64,000 bases of DNA from HGM13010 sp934527315 (GCA_934527315.1 CAKTAK010000007.1:1-64000); one strand, 5' to 3'. Shown: positions 24,676 to 34,586, counted from the first letter of the stretch. The notes: generated by a model not told the origin, from the sequence alone. Numbers and translations: made by a program.

Positions 24676-25062
24676 TCACTCGGTTTCCTTGGGATTTTTC
24701 ACATTCTGAATCAAATGCTCCACCCGGTCGAACAAATCGGGAACGCTGTCCAGAATCCGGTCAATGGTGTTATCCGCCGGTGCTTTCGTGCTGACAAAGC
24801 GAATCATGCCGTCTTTGATAATCAAAAATCCCATGGGGAACATTTTCACGCCGCTGCCCGCTGCCGCACCGATGCCGTTGGAGCTTTTTGCCGGTACGTC
24901 AGCCCCGCCGGTTGCCAGACCCATGCTGACCTGCGTCACGGGAATCAGCGTAATGCCGTCCGGAGTGACGATGGGATCGCCAATCACGGTGTTCACGTCC
25001 ACCATTTCCTTGATTTTCGTCATGGTCAAATCCATAACTTCGCCTAATTTACTTTTTTCCAT
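24676..25062 (-). CDS. ytfJ: GerW family sporulation protein YtfJ
   Basis: The 128-residue protein has the GerW/YtfJ pattern: MDLTMTKIKEMVDVNTVIGD, ITLIPVTQVSMG and a glycine-rich centre. In Bacillus this family is needed for normal spore germination in response to some amino acids. Its presence suggests the organism forms spores. Confidence 0.92.
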   Translation of the reverse strand: MEKSKLGEVMDLTMTKIKEMVDVNTVIGDPIVTPDGITLIPVTQVSMGLATGGADVPAKSSNGIGAAAGSGVKMFPMGFLIIKDGMIRFVSTKAPADNTIDRILDSVPDLFDRVEHLIQNVKNPKETE

Positions 25063-25065
25063 GAT

Positions 25066-25692
25066 TCAACGTTCCTTTCCGACGGTCTGTGCCCGTCCGG
25101 CAATTTTCTTCCCTCTGCGCCGGGCGCAAAGTATCTGCAAGCCGCAGCATAGCATGGAACATGCAAACCGCAGCAAATAAAAGACGCGAATGGTCACGGA
25201 GGCATACGCCTCGCCGGAGCAGTGCTCCTCTTGGAAATCTGCCGAGATGGCAATATCCGCATCGCCTCGTTGGTCAAGCCCCAACGCGCACACCGCCGCA
25301 CTGGTATAACCGTAGACCATAGCTGTGCGGTAGGGGTCGGCAAATGCAGAGGTAAAATGCAGTTTCACCCGGCGCAGCCGATAGCGCAGCCGTTTCACAT
25401 TCCGGAATCCCGCCTTCATCAGTTTCAGCCATTCTTCTTTGGAAAAGATCCGCAGAAAACCCGCGGGGCTTTTGCCCTTGGATTTCCTTTCGGCAGGCGC
25501 CTTTCCGGTCTCCGACTGGGTTTTCCTTTTCTTCGATTTCTCTCGTTTCGGCTTAGCCGGCAGAATGGGCACGGTGACCGGTCCCACCCGTATGCGAACC
25601 AGAAACGTGCCGTCCTGATAGCCGAAATCTCCGCCCACCGGCAGCAAAAGCAGCAGCACCAGCAGCAGGAGAATCACAAGCAAGACTTTCAC
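25066..25692 (-). CDS. DUF2953 membrane-anchored protein
   Basis: The 208-residue protein starts with a hydrophobic helix (VILLLLVLLLLLPV), has a Lys/Arg-rich middle and the motif LHFTSAFADPYRTAMVYGY, which fits DUF2953. This family often neighbours ytfJ in spore formers; its function is not known. It overlaps scpB by four bases. Confidence 0.85.
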   Translation of the reverse strand: MKVLLVILLLLVLLLLLPVGGDFGYQDGTFLVRIRVGPVTVPILPAKPKREKSKKRKTQSETGKAPAERKSKGKSPAGFLRIFSKEEWLKLMKAGFRNVKRLRYRLRRVKLHFTSAFADPYRTAMVYGYTSAAVCALGLDQRGDADIAISADFQEEHCSGEAYASVTIRVFYLLRFACSMLCCGLQILCARRRGKKIAGRAQTVGKER

Positions 25693-26309
25693 GGTTCCGT
25701 CTCCTCCGTCTGTTCCGCCGATTCCGGCGGCTGTGCCTGTCCCACAGCCTCTTCTTCCATTTTCTTGGCAATGGCGGTTTGGAGCGCGTCTGCGCCCTCC
25801 TCCGGAGCCCGCTCCGGCAAAGGCGGCAAATCCTCCAACCGTTCAATTTCCATCACCCGCAGGAAGGTATCCGTTGTCCGAAACAGCACCGGGCGCCCCG
25901 GCACGTCCAATCGGCCGCAAGGCTCAATCAATCCCCGCTCCGTAAGCAGATTCACGGAATATGTACTGTCCACACCCCGAATATCCTCAATATACGCCCG
26001 GGTCACCGGCTGGAAATAGGCCACAATGGACAGCACCTCCATCGCCGCCTGGGTCAGTTTCGGCGGTTTCCGATGGCGCATCATTTTCACAATGAGCTCC
26101 GCGCAATCCGGGTGGGAGGCCAGCTGATACGCATCGTCAAGGCGCAGCAGACAAATGCCCGCGTTCCGTTTTTCGTATTCCCGCTCCAGTGCGCCGGCAC
26201 ATTCCGCCACCTGCTCCCGGGTCAGCTCCAGCACCTGCATCAAGCGGTCTGCCGGAACCGGGTCCCCGGAGGCAAACAGCAATGCCTCCATCATGTGTAC
26301 AGCGTCCAT
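25689..26309 (-). CDS. scpB: Segregation and condensation protein B
   Basis: The 206-residue protein has the two winged-helix regions of ScpB: MMEALLFASGDPV at the start and LTQAAMEVLSIVAYFQPVTR with IEDIRGVDSTYSVNLL. It joins ScpA and SMC in the chromosome-condensing complex. An acidic, glutamate-rich tail follows. Confidence 0.96.
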   Translation of the reverse strand: MDAVHMMEALLFASGDPVPADRLMQVLELTREQVAECAGALEREYEKRNAGICLLRLDDAYQLASHPDCAELIVKMMRHRKPPKLTQAAMEVLSIVAYFQPVTRAYIEDIRGVDSTYSVNLLTERGLIEPCGRLDVPGRPVLFRTTDTFLRVMEIERLEDLPPLPERAPEEGADALQTAIAKKMEEEAVGQAQPPESAEQTEETEP

Positions 26310-26325
26310 AAGGTGTCTTCCTTTC

Positions 26326-27132
26326 CTATGCGTCCGATTCCGAAGAAATCGACGCCACGATTTCGTCCAGATTGCCGCCCACGAACTGAATCATGTATCC
26401 GTCTTCTCCGTCCGGGCTCACGGTTACGCTGCCCAGACTGCACAGCTCCAAAACGGACAGAAACGCGGTAATCATATCGGATTTATCCTCGCACTCCCCC
26501 AGAATTTCCAGCAGGGAGGCATCGCCCTTGTCCCGCAGAATTTCCAGAATGGAGCGGCTTTTCTGTTTCACGCTGCGGATCATGCGCTTGGGCGCAATGG
26601 TCCGCAGAATATTGCTCTCTTCGCTGCTTTTTTCCCGGGAAAGGACCAAAATCAAATTGGCCAACAACTCCTCCGGGTCATGGTGATAACTGTAAACCGG
26701 TTTCGGCAACTGAGGCAATGCCTCGGGAAATCGGGTGAAATACCGGCTGCCCCGCAGGCTCATTGCCTGCATCGCCGGCACCACCGCTTGAATCTGCCCC
26801 AATACCGATTTGCATTGCAGCTGCTCCAGAGAGGCAATCAGCTGCTCCAGTTCGGAAACCTCGCCATCGTCCAGATTCAGCAGCATTTTCGTTTTAATAT
26901 ACAGCAAATGAGACGCCATTTGAATGAACTCACTGGCAATCTCCAAATCCATGGACTGCATTGCGTCCAGATAGGCCAAATACTGCTCCAGAATTTCGGA
27001 AATGTTGATGTCCCGAATTTCAATCTTATTCTTGCTCAGCAGCATCAGAATCAAGCTCAGGGGACCTTCAAAATCCGATTCGCCGGCGGCGCTTTTCACA
27101 ATGCCTTCCAGATGGTAGGTGGGATTTTCCAC
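26326..27132 (-). CDS. scpA: Segregation and condensation protein A (kleisin)
   Basis: The 268-residue kleisin has the N-terminal FEGPLSLILMLLSKNKIEI and DINISEILEQYLAYL motifs and ASEFIQMASHLLYIKTKMLL, and a C-terminal winged helix. It bridges the SMC heads with ScpB. Four bases separate it from the site-2 protease gene upstream. Confidence 0.96.
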   Translation of the reverse strand: MENPTYHLEGIVKSAAGESDFEGPLSLILMLLSKNKIEIRDINISEILEQYLAYLDAMQSMDLEIASEFIQMASHLLYIKTKMLLNLDDGEVSELEQLIASLEQLQCKSVLGQIQAVVPAMQAMSLRGSRYFTRFPEALPQLPKPVYSYHHDPEELLANLILVLSREKSSEESNILRTIAPKRMIRSVKQKSRSILEILRDKGDASLLEILGECEDKSDMITAFLSVLELCSLGSVTVSPDGEDGYMIQFVGGNLDEIVASISSESDA

Positions 27133-27136
27133 AGCC

Positions 27137-27829
27137 TCACCCCCAAATCAGACGGAATACGCCGTTGGCAATGGCGAACATCTTGTCAAACAGAAATCCG
27201 GTCAGGCTGCTCAAGGGCGTTCCCAAAACGCCGGTTGCCACCAATGCCATCAGCAGAATCATACCGTAGCGCTCGTAGCGCATCAGTTTATAGTATGCCT
27301 CATCGGGCAAAAACGCAAACAGCACCTTGGATCCGTCCAAAGGAGAAATGGGAATCAGGTTAAACACCGCCAGAGAAAGGCTCAAATAAGCCGTTACCAG
27401 AATCAGCTGCATGATAAAGTGGCCCACAGCGCCGCCCATAAGATACAGGGGGTAATACAGTGCGCCGTACAGCACCAGAAACAGCGCCGTCAAAATCAGA
27501 TTGGACACCGGACCCGCCAAGGCCGTAATTGCCATGCCCCGTTTCGGATTTTTGAAATTCCGCATATCCACAGGAACGGGCTTTGCCCAGCCGAAATGGA
27601 ACACCACCATCATCACCAGACCGACCCAGTCAATATGTCGAATGGGGTTCAGACTCAACCGCCCCATATTTTTTGCCGTAGGATCTCCCAATCGATAGGC
27701 CACCCAACCGTGACAGGTTTCATGGAAGGTAATGCAAATCAGCGCCGGAATCACATACATCAAAATATCCGTCAGATAGGACCAATCCAAGCCCTGCCAG
27801 ATGGTGCGAAAACTGTTGATGGTACTCAC
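27137..27829 (-). CDS. Site-2 protease family (M50) membrane protein
   Basis: The 230-residue membrane protease has HETCH as the HExxH zinc motif (normally HEFAH) and the distal PISPLDGSKVL motif supplying the Asp ligand; GPVSNLILT is also typical. It belongs to the short S2P group of the B. subtilis YwhC type. The start is uncertain: GTG 27829 lies only about one base from AAGGAG. It heads the scpA operon. Confidence 0.9.
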   Translation of the reverse strand: MSTINSFRTIWQGLDWSYLTDILMYVIPALICITFHETCHGWVAYRLGDPTAKNMGRLSLNPIRHIDWVGLVMMVVFHFGWAKPVPVDMRNFKNPKRGMAITALAGPVSNLILTALFLVLYGALYYPLYLMGGAVGHFIMQLILVTAYLSLSLAVFNLIPISPLDGSKVLFAFLPDEAYYKLMRYERYGMILLMALVATGVLGTPLSSLTGFLFDKMFAIANGVFRLIWG

Positions 27830-27851
27830 ACTCCTTGTGTTTTAATATCTT

Positions 27852-27880
27852 ATTATAACAAACCGATTCCCTAAATACAA
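27852..27880 (-). promoter_or_regulatory. Promoter of the S2P-scpA-scpB operon
   Basis: TTGTAT (27875-27880) and TATAAT (27852-27857) are 17 bp apart. Confidence 0.72.
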
Positions 27881-27916
27881 GCGGGAGCCGCCCCGGGTCT
27901 TTGAACATGGTGTAAA

Positions 27917-27953
27917 CAAAAATCGCCCGGAATGGGTACATTCCGGGCGATTT
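27917..27953 (-). terminator. Terminator after engB
   Basis: AAATCGCCCGGAATG and CATTCCGGGCGATTT form a long stem followed by TTGTTT on the minus strand. Confidence 0.85.
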
Positions 27954-27954
27954 G

Positions 27955-28545
27955 TCAACCGATTGCGCTTTGCATCAGACCGAGCAGCTCGTCCCGACCG
28001 GTGCCTTTTTCCGCAGAAAACAGCACGATGGGATACTGCTCCGGCAGCTCCAGAGTTTCCCGGATACGCTGCACGTTGGGCTCATACTCGCTTTTTTTCA
28101 GTTTATCGCTCTTGTTGGCCACCACAATCACCGGGCAGCCGGCATTCAAAAACCATTGCGTCATGGTCACATCGTCCGCCGTGGGCTTGTGCCGGGCGTC
28201 TACAATCTGGATTCCCAAATCAATGGTGCCCTCTTCCGCGAAGAATTGCTCCATCAACTGACCCCAGCGGTCTCGCTCCGATTTTGCCACGTTGGCATAA
28301 CCATATCCCGGCAGGTCCACAAAGTACACCTTGCCGTCGATTTCAAAATAGTTGATATGCACGGTTTTTCCGGGGGTGTTGCCCACCCGAGCGAAATTTT
28401 TCCGGTTCAGCAGCTTGTTAATCACGGAAGATTTTCCCACATTGGACTTGCCCGCAAACACAATGCTGGGCTTGTCCTTCATGAAATCTTTCCGCGCCAC
28501 CACGCTTTTCCGAAATTCCGCGTTATGCAGGTTCCATTCACTCAT
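27955..28545 (-). CDS. engB: Ribosome biogenesis GTPase EngB (YsxC)
   Basis: The 196-residue GTPase has G1 GKSNVGKS, G3 DLPGYG and G4 NKSDK, the standard EngB set. It helps assemble the large ribosomal subunit. ATG 28545 follows AAGGAGG. It is the last gene of tig-clpP-clpX-lon-engB, a common clostridial order. Confidence 0.96.
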   Translation of the reverse strand: MSEWNLHNAEFRKSVVARKDFMKDKPSIVFAGKSNVGKSSVINKLLNRKNFARVGNTPGKTVHINYFEIDGKVYFVDLPGYGYANVAKSERDRWGQLMEQFFAEEGTIDLGIQIVDARHKPTADDVTMTQWFLNAGCPVIVVANKSDKLKKSEYEPNVQRIRETLELPEQYPIVLFSAEKGTGRDELLGLMQSAIG

Positions 28546-28558
28546 AGGATTTTCCTCC

Positions 28559-30967
28559 TTATTGGCGGACTTCCGCATTTTTCGCCTTGGTTTTCCGTTT
28601 CGTTTCGGGTTTCTTCGCCGTCAGCTTGCCGGGCATACGAGTCAGAGCCACGTCCAGAATTTTATCCACATGGTCCGTGGTCACAAAGTTCAATGCCCGC
28701 CGCACATCGGGGTCGATTTCTTCCAAATCCTTTTCGTTCTCCGCCGGGATAATCACCGTATGTACACCGGTGCGCATGGCAGCCATGGTCTTTTCCTTCA
28801 GACCGCCGATGGGCAGAATCCGGCCGCGGAGGGTAATTTCACCGGTCATGGCCACATCCCGATGCACCGGAATGTCGGTCAGCGCGGAAATCAGCGCAAT
28901 GCAGATGGTAATGCCCGCAGAGGGTCCGTCCTTGGGGACTGCGCCCTCAGGGAAATGAATATGAATGTCCTTGGTCTTGTAGAAATCCGATTCCAGACCC
29001 AGCACATCTGCCCGGCTGCGGATATAAGTCAACGCCGCCTTGGCGGATTCCTTCATCACATCGCCCAGATTGCCGGTCAGCTCCATCTTTCCGGTGCCTT
29101 CCACCACGCTGACCTCCACGTCAAGCACTTCGCCACCGACGCTGGTCCATGCCAGACCGCGAACCAGACCCACTTCATCTTTCGGATAAATCAAATCCTT
29201 GCCGTACCGGGGAATGCCCAGATAGTTTTCCAGATGATTGGAACGGATTGTCACGGACTTGCAGGTGCCCTCCGCAATCTTCGCAGCGGTTTTCCGGCAA
29301 ATGGCTGCCAGCTCCCGTTCCAGAATCCGGACGCCGGATTCCCGGGTGTACCGGGCAATCACGTCACGGAGCGCGTCATCGCTGATTTTCAGCTGGCTGG
29401 CCTTCAGACCGTGCTTTTTCCGCTGCTTGGGCAGAAGATGGTCCTTGGCGATGTGCAGCTTTTCCTCATCGGTGTAGCTGCCCAGCTCGATGATTTCCAT
29501 ACGGTCCCGCAGGGGCCGGGGAACGGTATCCAAGGTATTTGCCGTGGTGATAAACAGCACCTGAGACAAATCAAAGGGGATTTCCAGGAAGTTATCCCGG
29601 AATTTATTGTTCTGCTCGTAGTCAAAAACTTCCAGCAGCGCCGCTGAGGGGTCGCCCTTATAGTCGGCGCCCACCTTGTCGATTTCGTCCAGCACCATCA
29701 CCGGATTCATAGAGCCTGCCTGCTGCATACCGGTAATAATCCGGCCGGGCATTGCACCGATGTAGGTTTTCCGATGACCCCGAATCTCCGCCTCGTCATG
29801 GAGACCACCCAGAGAAACCCGGCACAGTTTCCGGTTCATAGCCCGGGCAACGCTCATGGCGATACTGGTTTTGCCGGTTCCCGGAGGACCCACCAAGCAC
29901 AGCACACCGCCTTTCAAATCCGGTGCCAGCTGGCGCACGGACAAAAACTCAATGATGCGTTCTTTCACCTTGTCCAGACCGTAATGGTCATCGTCCAGAA
30001 TTTTTCTGGCCTCCGTCACGTCCAGACGTTCCTCGCTGAGCTGATTCCACGGCAGCTCCAGACATACGTCCAGATAATTCCGCAGCACCGATGCCTCGGA
30101 AGAGCCCATGGGCTGCTTTGCCAGACGGCTCAGTTCTTTCAGCAGTTTCTGCTCCACTTCCGACTCCAGATGCAGGTTCAGAATCTTCTGCTTGTACTCA
30201 TTCAGCTCATCGTCGTCGCCGAATTCGCCCTCGCCCAATTCCGTGCGAATAGCCTGCAGCTGCTCCCGGAGATAAAACTCCCGCTGCGATTTGTTCACCC
30301 GCTCCTGGGTGGCGTTGTCGATGTCTTTTTCCACCATAGCCACTTGGATTTCCCGGTCCAGCAGGTCCTTCAGCAGACCCAGACGGCGGGAGGGCATGGT
30401 TTCCTCCAGCAGCTGCTGCTTTTCTTCCGGTTTCAGATAGATGCTTTGGGCAATCACATCTGCCACCAACGCCGGCTCCTGATTGGTCATCACGAACAGG
30501 AATGCCTCTTGGGACACGGTTCCGGTGGTTTCCGCATATTCCGTAAACAGTCCGGTGCAGCGGCGGAGCAATGCCTCGGTCAGAATGGGCTCGGTTTCCG
30601 GTGCGTCCGGCAGCTCCGCCACTTCCGCATAGTTGCAGTTATTTTCCTGATGCAGACCGCGCATATAGCCGCGGGTCAGTCCGTCTACCAGAACCCGGAC
30701 AATTTTCGTTCCGGGGGTACGCAGTGCTTGTTTCACCCGGCAAATCGTACCGACTTCATACAAATCCTCTGCCGTCGGCTCGTCCACAGACGCATCCTTC
30801 TGTGCCGTGAGGAACAGAATCTGGTCCTTCCCCATGGCAGCATGGAGCGCTGCTTTCGAGGCGGGCCGCTCCACGTCAAAGGTCAGCATGGTACCGGGGA
30901 ATACGGAAATGCCCCGAATGGCCAGAACCGGCATCTGCCGCGGCTCGTTGAATTGCATTTCTTCCAT
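28559..30967 (-). CDS. lon: ATP-dependent protease Lon
   Basis: The 802-residue LonA has an N-terminal LON substrate domain, the AAA+ module with Walker A GPPGTGKTS and Walker B MVLDEIDKVG, and the protease domain with catalytic Ser in PKDGPSAGITI and Lys in LKEKTMAAMR. It degrades damaged and regulatory proteins in the cytosol. ATG 30967 follows AAGGAGGG. Confidence 0.97.
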   Translation of the reverse strand: MEEMQFNEPRQMPVLAIRGISVFPGTMLTFDVERPASKAALHAAMGKDQILFLTAQKDASVDEPTAEDLYEVGTICRVKQALRTPGTKIVRVLVDGLTRGYMRGLHQENNCNYAEVAELPDAPETEPILTEALLRRCTGLFTEYAETTGTVSQEAFLFVMTNQEPALVADVIAQSIYLKPEEKQQLLEETMPSRRLGLLKDLLDREIQVAMVEKDIDNATQERVNKSQREFYLREQLQAIRTELGEGEFGDDDELNEYKQKILNLHLESEVEQKLLKELSRLAKQPMGSSEASVLRNYLDVCLELPWNQLSEERLDVTEARKILDDDHYGLDKVKERIIEFLSVRQLAPDLKGGVLCLVGPPGTGKTSIAMSVARAMNRKLCRVSLGGLHDEAEIRGHRKTYIGAMPGRIITGMQQAGSMNPVMVLDEIDKVGADYKGDPSAALLEVFDYEQNNKFRDNFLEIPFDLSQVLFITTANTLDTVPRPLRDRMEIIELGSYTDEEKLHIAKDHLLPKQRKKHGLKASQLKISDDALRDVIARYTRESGVRILERELAAICRKTAAKIAEGTCKSVTIRSNHLENYLGIPRYGKDLIYPKDEVGLVRGLAWTSVGGEVLDVEVSVVEGTGKMELTGNLGDVMKESAKAALTYIRSRADVLGLESDFYKTKDIHIHFPEGAVPKDGPSAGITICIALISALTDIPVHRDVAMTGEITLRGRILPIGGLKEKTMAAMRTGVHTVIIPAENEKDLEEIDPDVRRALNFVTTDHVDKILDVALTRMPGKLTAKKPETKRKTKAKNAEVRQ

Positions 30968-31017
30968 TGTGTTTTCCCTCCTTATGGGAACTTCGTTACT
31001 GCGCTCAAAATGAACGC

Positions 31018-31047
31018 AAAGGGACGGAGTGCAAAGCCCCCGTCCCC
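31018..31047 (-). terminator. Hairpin between clpX and lon
   Basis: GGGACGG and CCGTCCC can pair in the clpX-lon gap. The following sequence is only TTTGCG, so it may be a weak terminator or a processing stem. Confidence 0.4.
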
Positions 31048-31089
31048 ATGGTGTCATTTACAAAGGACTTTCACCTTTTCCGCCGTCGC

Positions 31090-32352
31090 TTATGCCTCGG
31101 CGGAAGTTTCTGCCTCCCGAATCACCGTGGGTTCCACGTGATCCGTCACGCATTCCTTCGTCACAATGACTTTCCGGATGGTTTTATCCGAGGGAACGGT
31201 GTACATAATGTTGGTCATCAGTTTTTCCATGACGCTGCGCAGACCGCGGGCACCGATGTTCATGGCAATTGCCTCGTCTGCAATGGCCCCCAGTGCCTCC
31301 GGCTCAAACTCCAGCTCCACATGGTCATAGCCCAACATGGCCTGATACTGTTTCGTCAGCGCGTTTTTCGGCTCCGTCAGCACCCGGACCAAATCCTCCC
31401 GGGTGAGGCTCTGCAAGCTGGTCAGCACCGGCATACGGCCAATCAGCTCGGGAATGATACCGAATTTCAGCAGGTCATGCTGCTGCACGTGCTGGAAAAT
31501 CTCGCCGGTATTTTTCTCCTGCTTGCTCTTAATCTGCGCGCCGAAACCCATGGTTTTCTGGTCCATGCGCTGCTCGATAATCTTTTCCAGACCATCGAAT
31601 GCACCGCCGCAGATGAACAGGATATTGGTGGTGTCCACATGAATGAACTCCTGCTGGGGGTGTTTCCGGCCGCCCTGAGGCGGTACATTTGCCACGGTAC
31701 CCTCCAACAGTTTCAGCAGTGCCTGCTGTACGCCCTCACCGGAAACGTCCCGGGTAATGGAAGTGTTTTCACTCTTCCGGGCAATTTTGTCCATTTCATC
31801 GATGTAAATAATGCCATGCTCTGCCCGGGCTACGTCCATATCCGCAGCCTGCAGCAGACGCAGGAGAATATTCTCCACGTCCTCGCCCACATAGCCGGCC
31901 TCTGTCAGCGTGGTTGCATCGGCAATGGCAAAGGGAACGTCCAGCATTTTTGCCAGCGTCTGGGCAAACAGTGTTTTGCCGGAGCCGGTGGGTCCAATGA
32001 GCAAAATGTTGCTCTTCTGCAGCTCCACATCGCTGCTGCCGCCGAACAGAATGCGTTTATAATGGTTGTACACCGCAACGGACAGCGTGACCTTCGCGGC
32101 ATCCTGTCCGATAATATACTCGTCCAGACGGGCCTTCATTTCCATGGGGGTGGGCAGACGCTCTGCGTCCAGACCCATATCCTCATAAGCGCCGTTTCCG
32201 ACGTTCAGGTCCTCATCGTCAATCAGTTCCATGCACAAACGCACACACTCATTGCAGATATAAACGCCGTTTCCGGCAATCAAACGGTCCACAACAGACT
32301 GAGGCTTGCCGCAGAAGGAACACCGCAGGGTTTTTTCTTCGTTTTTAGCCAT
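31090..32352 (-). CDS. clpX: ATP-dependent Clp protease ATP-binding subunit ClpX
   Basis: The 420-residue unfoldase has an N-terminal zinc finger (CSFC near residue 10 and CNEC near residue 32), Walker A GPTGSGKT, Walker B IIYIDEMDKIA and the IGF-like loop. It feeds ClpP, encoded directly upstream. ATG 32352 follows GGGAG. Confidence 0.97.
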   Translation of the reverse strand: MAKNEEKTLRCSFCGKPQSVVDRLIAGNGVYICNECVRLCMELIDDEDLNVGNGAYEDMGLDAERLPTPMEMKARLDEYIIGQDAAKVTLSVAVYNHYKRILFGGSSDVELQKSNILLIGPTGSGKTLFAQTLAKMLDVPFAIADATTLTEAGYVGEDVENILLRLLQAADMDVARAEHGIIYIDEMDKIARKSENTSITRDVSGEGVQQALLKLLEGTVANVPPQGGRKHPQQEFIHVDTTNILFICGGAFDGLEKIIEQRMDQKTMGFGAQIKSKQEKNTGEIFQHVQQHDLLKFGIIPELIGRMPVLTSLQSLTREDLVRVLTEPKNALTKQYQAMLGYDHVELEFEPEALGAIADEAIAMNIGARGLRSVMEKLMTNIMYTVPSDKTIRKVIVTKECVTDHVEPTVIREAETSAEA

Positions 32353-32420
32353 TGATAACTCCCTGTTTTCCAAATGATTCCGCAGATTTCCCGGAACCAT
32401 TCAATTTAGAAAGAATACAA

Positions 32421-32452
32421 ATTTCGGGGGATTTGCGTCAATCCCCCGAAAT
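32421..32452 (-). terminator. Terminator after clpP
   Basis: TTTCGGGGGAT and ATCCCCCGAAA form an 11-bp stem with a short T-run. Confidence 0.72.
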
Positions 32453-32457
32453 CCGGT

Positions 32458-33039
32458 TTATCGTTTCGTGATTACCTGATCCACCAGACCGAAGTCCAGT
32501 GCCTCCTGCGCCGTCATGAAGTTGTCCCGCTCGGTAGCGGCCTGAACTTCTTCCAGCGTACGGCCTGCATTTGCGGCCATAATTTCATTCAGATGCTTTT
32601 TCAGCTTGAGAATGTATTCGGCGTGGATCTGGATATCCGTTGCCTGACCCTGGAATCCACCGGAAGGCTGGTGAATCATAATGCAGGAGTTGGGCAGTGC
32701 CAAGCGCTTGCCTTTGGCGCCGCTGGACAGCAGGAATGCGCCCATAGAGGCTGCCATGCCCACGCAGATGGTGGACACGTCGCACTTGACGTACTGCATG
32801 GTATCATAGATTGCCATGCCTGCCGTCACGCTGCCGCCGGGGGAGTTGATGTAGAACTGGATATCTTTATCCGGGTCCTGACTTTCCAGATACAGCAGCT
32901 GTGCCACCACCAGACTTGCGGTGGTGTCATTCACTTCCTCGCCCAGGAAAATAATGCGGTCGTTCAGCAGCCGGGAAAAAATGTCGTAAGACCGTTCGCC
33001 CCGGGAAGTCTGCTCAACCACGTAAGGAACTAAACTCAT
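32458..33039 (-). CDS. clpP: ATP-dependent Clp protease proteolytic subunit
   Basis: The 193-residue serine protease has the catalytic Ser in GMAASMGAFLL and His in IMIHQPSGG, with NSPGGSVTAGMAIYDTMQ earlier. It forms the tetradecameric chamber used by ClpX. Confidence 0.98.
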   Translation of the reverse strand: MSLVPYVVEQTSRGERSYDIFSRLLNDRIIFLGEEVNDTTASLVVAQLLYLESQDPDKDIQFYINSPGGSVTAGMAIYDTMQYVKCDVSTICVGMAASMGAFLLSSGAKGKRLALPNSCIMIHQPSGGFQGQATDIQIHAEYILKLKKHLNEIMAANAGRTLEEVQAATERDNFMTAQEALDFGLVDQVITKR

Positions 33040-33107
33040 AGTAAACTCTCCTTTACTTGTTCACTGATCCAAGAGAGCATATCCGGACATGCTGTCTTTT
33101 ATTCCGA

Positions 33108-34451
33108 TTATTCCTCAGCAGCAGCCTCGAGAGCGGCATTTGCGATGTCGGCAACTGCCTCTTCCTCGGACCAGGGCAGGTCCTTGCCGGAGTCATAAAT
33201 CAGCTCAGCAGCCTTTCTCATGCACACATCGTGCTTTGCTGCGTCCATATCGACTTTCTCTTTCACAGCGTCCACGTCCATGCTGTAAGCCTCAGCGATC
33301 TGCTGGAACAACTCGTTCAGATCTTCCTCAGCAGCCTCCAGCTTTTCAGCCTCAACAACAGCGCGCAGCAGCAGGTCAACCTTAGCGTTGTGCTCTGCGG
33401 TGGGACGGGAGAACTGGTCGAACATCTCCTCGGTCATGCCCATCATTTCCACGAACTGCTTCTTGGAGACGTTGCCCAGACCGAAGTTCTGTGCGTAGTT
33501 GGATGCAACCTCATCCAGCTTCTCTTCAATCAGAGCCTCGGGCACAACAACCTGCATGTTGTCGCAAGCGATGCCCAGCAGACGGCTGTGGAACTCGTCA
33601 TCAGCCTGAGCCTGACGGGTCTTCTGCAGGTTCTCGCGGATGCTGTTCTTGTACTCCTCAACGGTATCGAACTCGGAAACGTCCTTCACGAACTCATCGT
33701 CCAGCTCGGGCAGCTCGGTTTCCTTCACTTCGCACACATGGCACTTGAAGGTAGCCTCTTTGCCTGCCAGCTCTTCTGCGTAATCTTCGGGGAAGGTCAC
33801 GACAACGTCCTTATCCTCGCCGGCTTTCACGCCAACCAGCTGCTCCTCGAAACCGGGAACGAAGGTGTTGGAGCCCAGCTTCAGACCGTACTCGTTGCCG
33901 GCGCCGCCCTCAAACTCCTTGCCGTCCACAAAGCCGACAAAGTCGATGACTGCGGTGTCGCCCATCTCAGCTGCGCGCTCAACGGTGTTGATTCTTGCAT
34001 TGCGCTCACGCACTGCGTTGATTTCCTTCTCCACGTCCTCGTCGGAGATTTCCACGTACTGGTGGGGAGCTTCCAGACCCTTGTACTCGCCCAGAGTCAC
34101 TTCGGGGTACACATCAACCATGAAGGAAATGGTGCAAGCCTTGTCGTCTGCCACGTTGTAGTCGGTGATGGTGGGGATGCCGATGGTCTCAGCGCCGCTC
34201 TCCTTCACGCCGTACTCAAATGCCTCGTAAGCAATATCGTTCACAGCATCTTCGTAGAACACGTCCTTGCCGTACATACCTTCGATGACAGCACGGGGAG
34301 CCTTACCTTTTCTGAAGCCCTGAATGAAGATATCTTTCTTATTCTTCAGGTATGCAGCTGCAACTGCTTTTTCGAAAGTTTCGCCATCAACTTCCACCTG
34401 GAAAGTAACGGTGCTCTTGTCTGTCTGTTTTTCAAAATTCTTATAATTCAT
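33108..34451 (-). CDS. tig: Trigger factor
   Basis: The 447-residue ribosome-bound chaperone and prolyl isomerase has the ribosome-binding loop GFRKGKAPRAVIEGMYG (about residues 41-57), a central FKBP domain (MGDTAVIDFVGFVDGKEFEGG) and a C-terminal helical chaperone domain. ATG 34451 follows AGGAGGAG; 27 further in-frame residues upstream have no ribosome site. Confidence 0.97.
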   Translation of the reverse strand: MNYKNFEKQTDKSTVTFQVEVDGETFEKAVAAAYLKNKKDIFIQGFRKGKAPRAVIEGMYGKDVFYEDAVNDIAYEAFEYGVKESGAETIGIPTITDYNVADDKACTISFMVDVYPEVTLGEYKGLEAPHQYVEISDEDVEKEINAVRERNARINTVERAAEMGDTAVIDFVGFVDGKEFEGGAGNEYGLKLGSNTFVPGFEEQLVGVKAGEDKDVVVTFPEDYAEELAGKEATFKCHVCEVKETELPELDDEFVKDVSEFDTVEEYKNSIRENLQKTRQAQADDEFHSRLLGIACDNMQVVVPEALIEEKLDEVASNYAQNFGLGNVSKKQFVEMMGMTEEMFDQFSRPTAEHNAKVDLLLRAVVEAEKLEAAEEDLNELFQQIAEAYSMDVDAVKEKVDMDAAKHDVCMRKAAELIYDSGKDLPWSEEEAVADIANAALEAAAEE

Positions 34452-34535
34452 GGGGTTGACTCCTCCTATGTATCTTTTTGCCATCCGGCAAAATTGCATA
34501 CGAAATCTGCTGCAAAACGGATTTGCAGCCATGAT

Positions 34536-34563
34536 ATTATATCATACCATTCCGTAAAATCAA
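34536..34563 (-). promoter_or_regulatory. Promoter of tig
   Basis: TTGATT (34558-34563) and TATAAT (34536-34541) are 16 bp apart. Confidence 0.75.
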
Positions 34564-34586
34564 TCAAAATTTCAATGTTTTTACAA

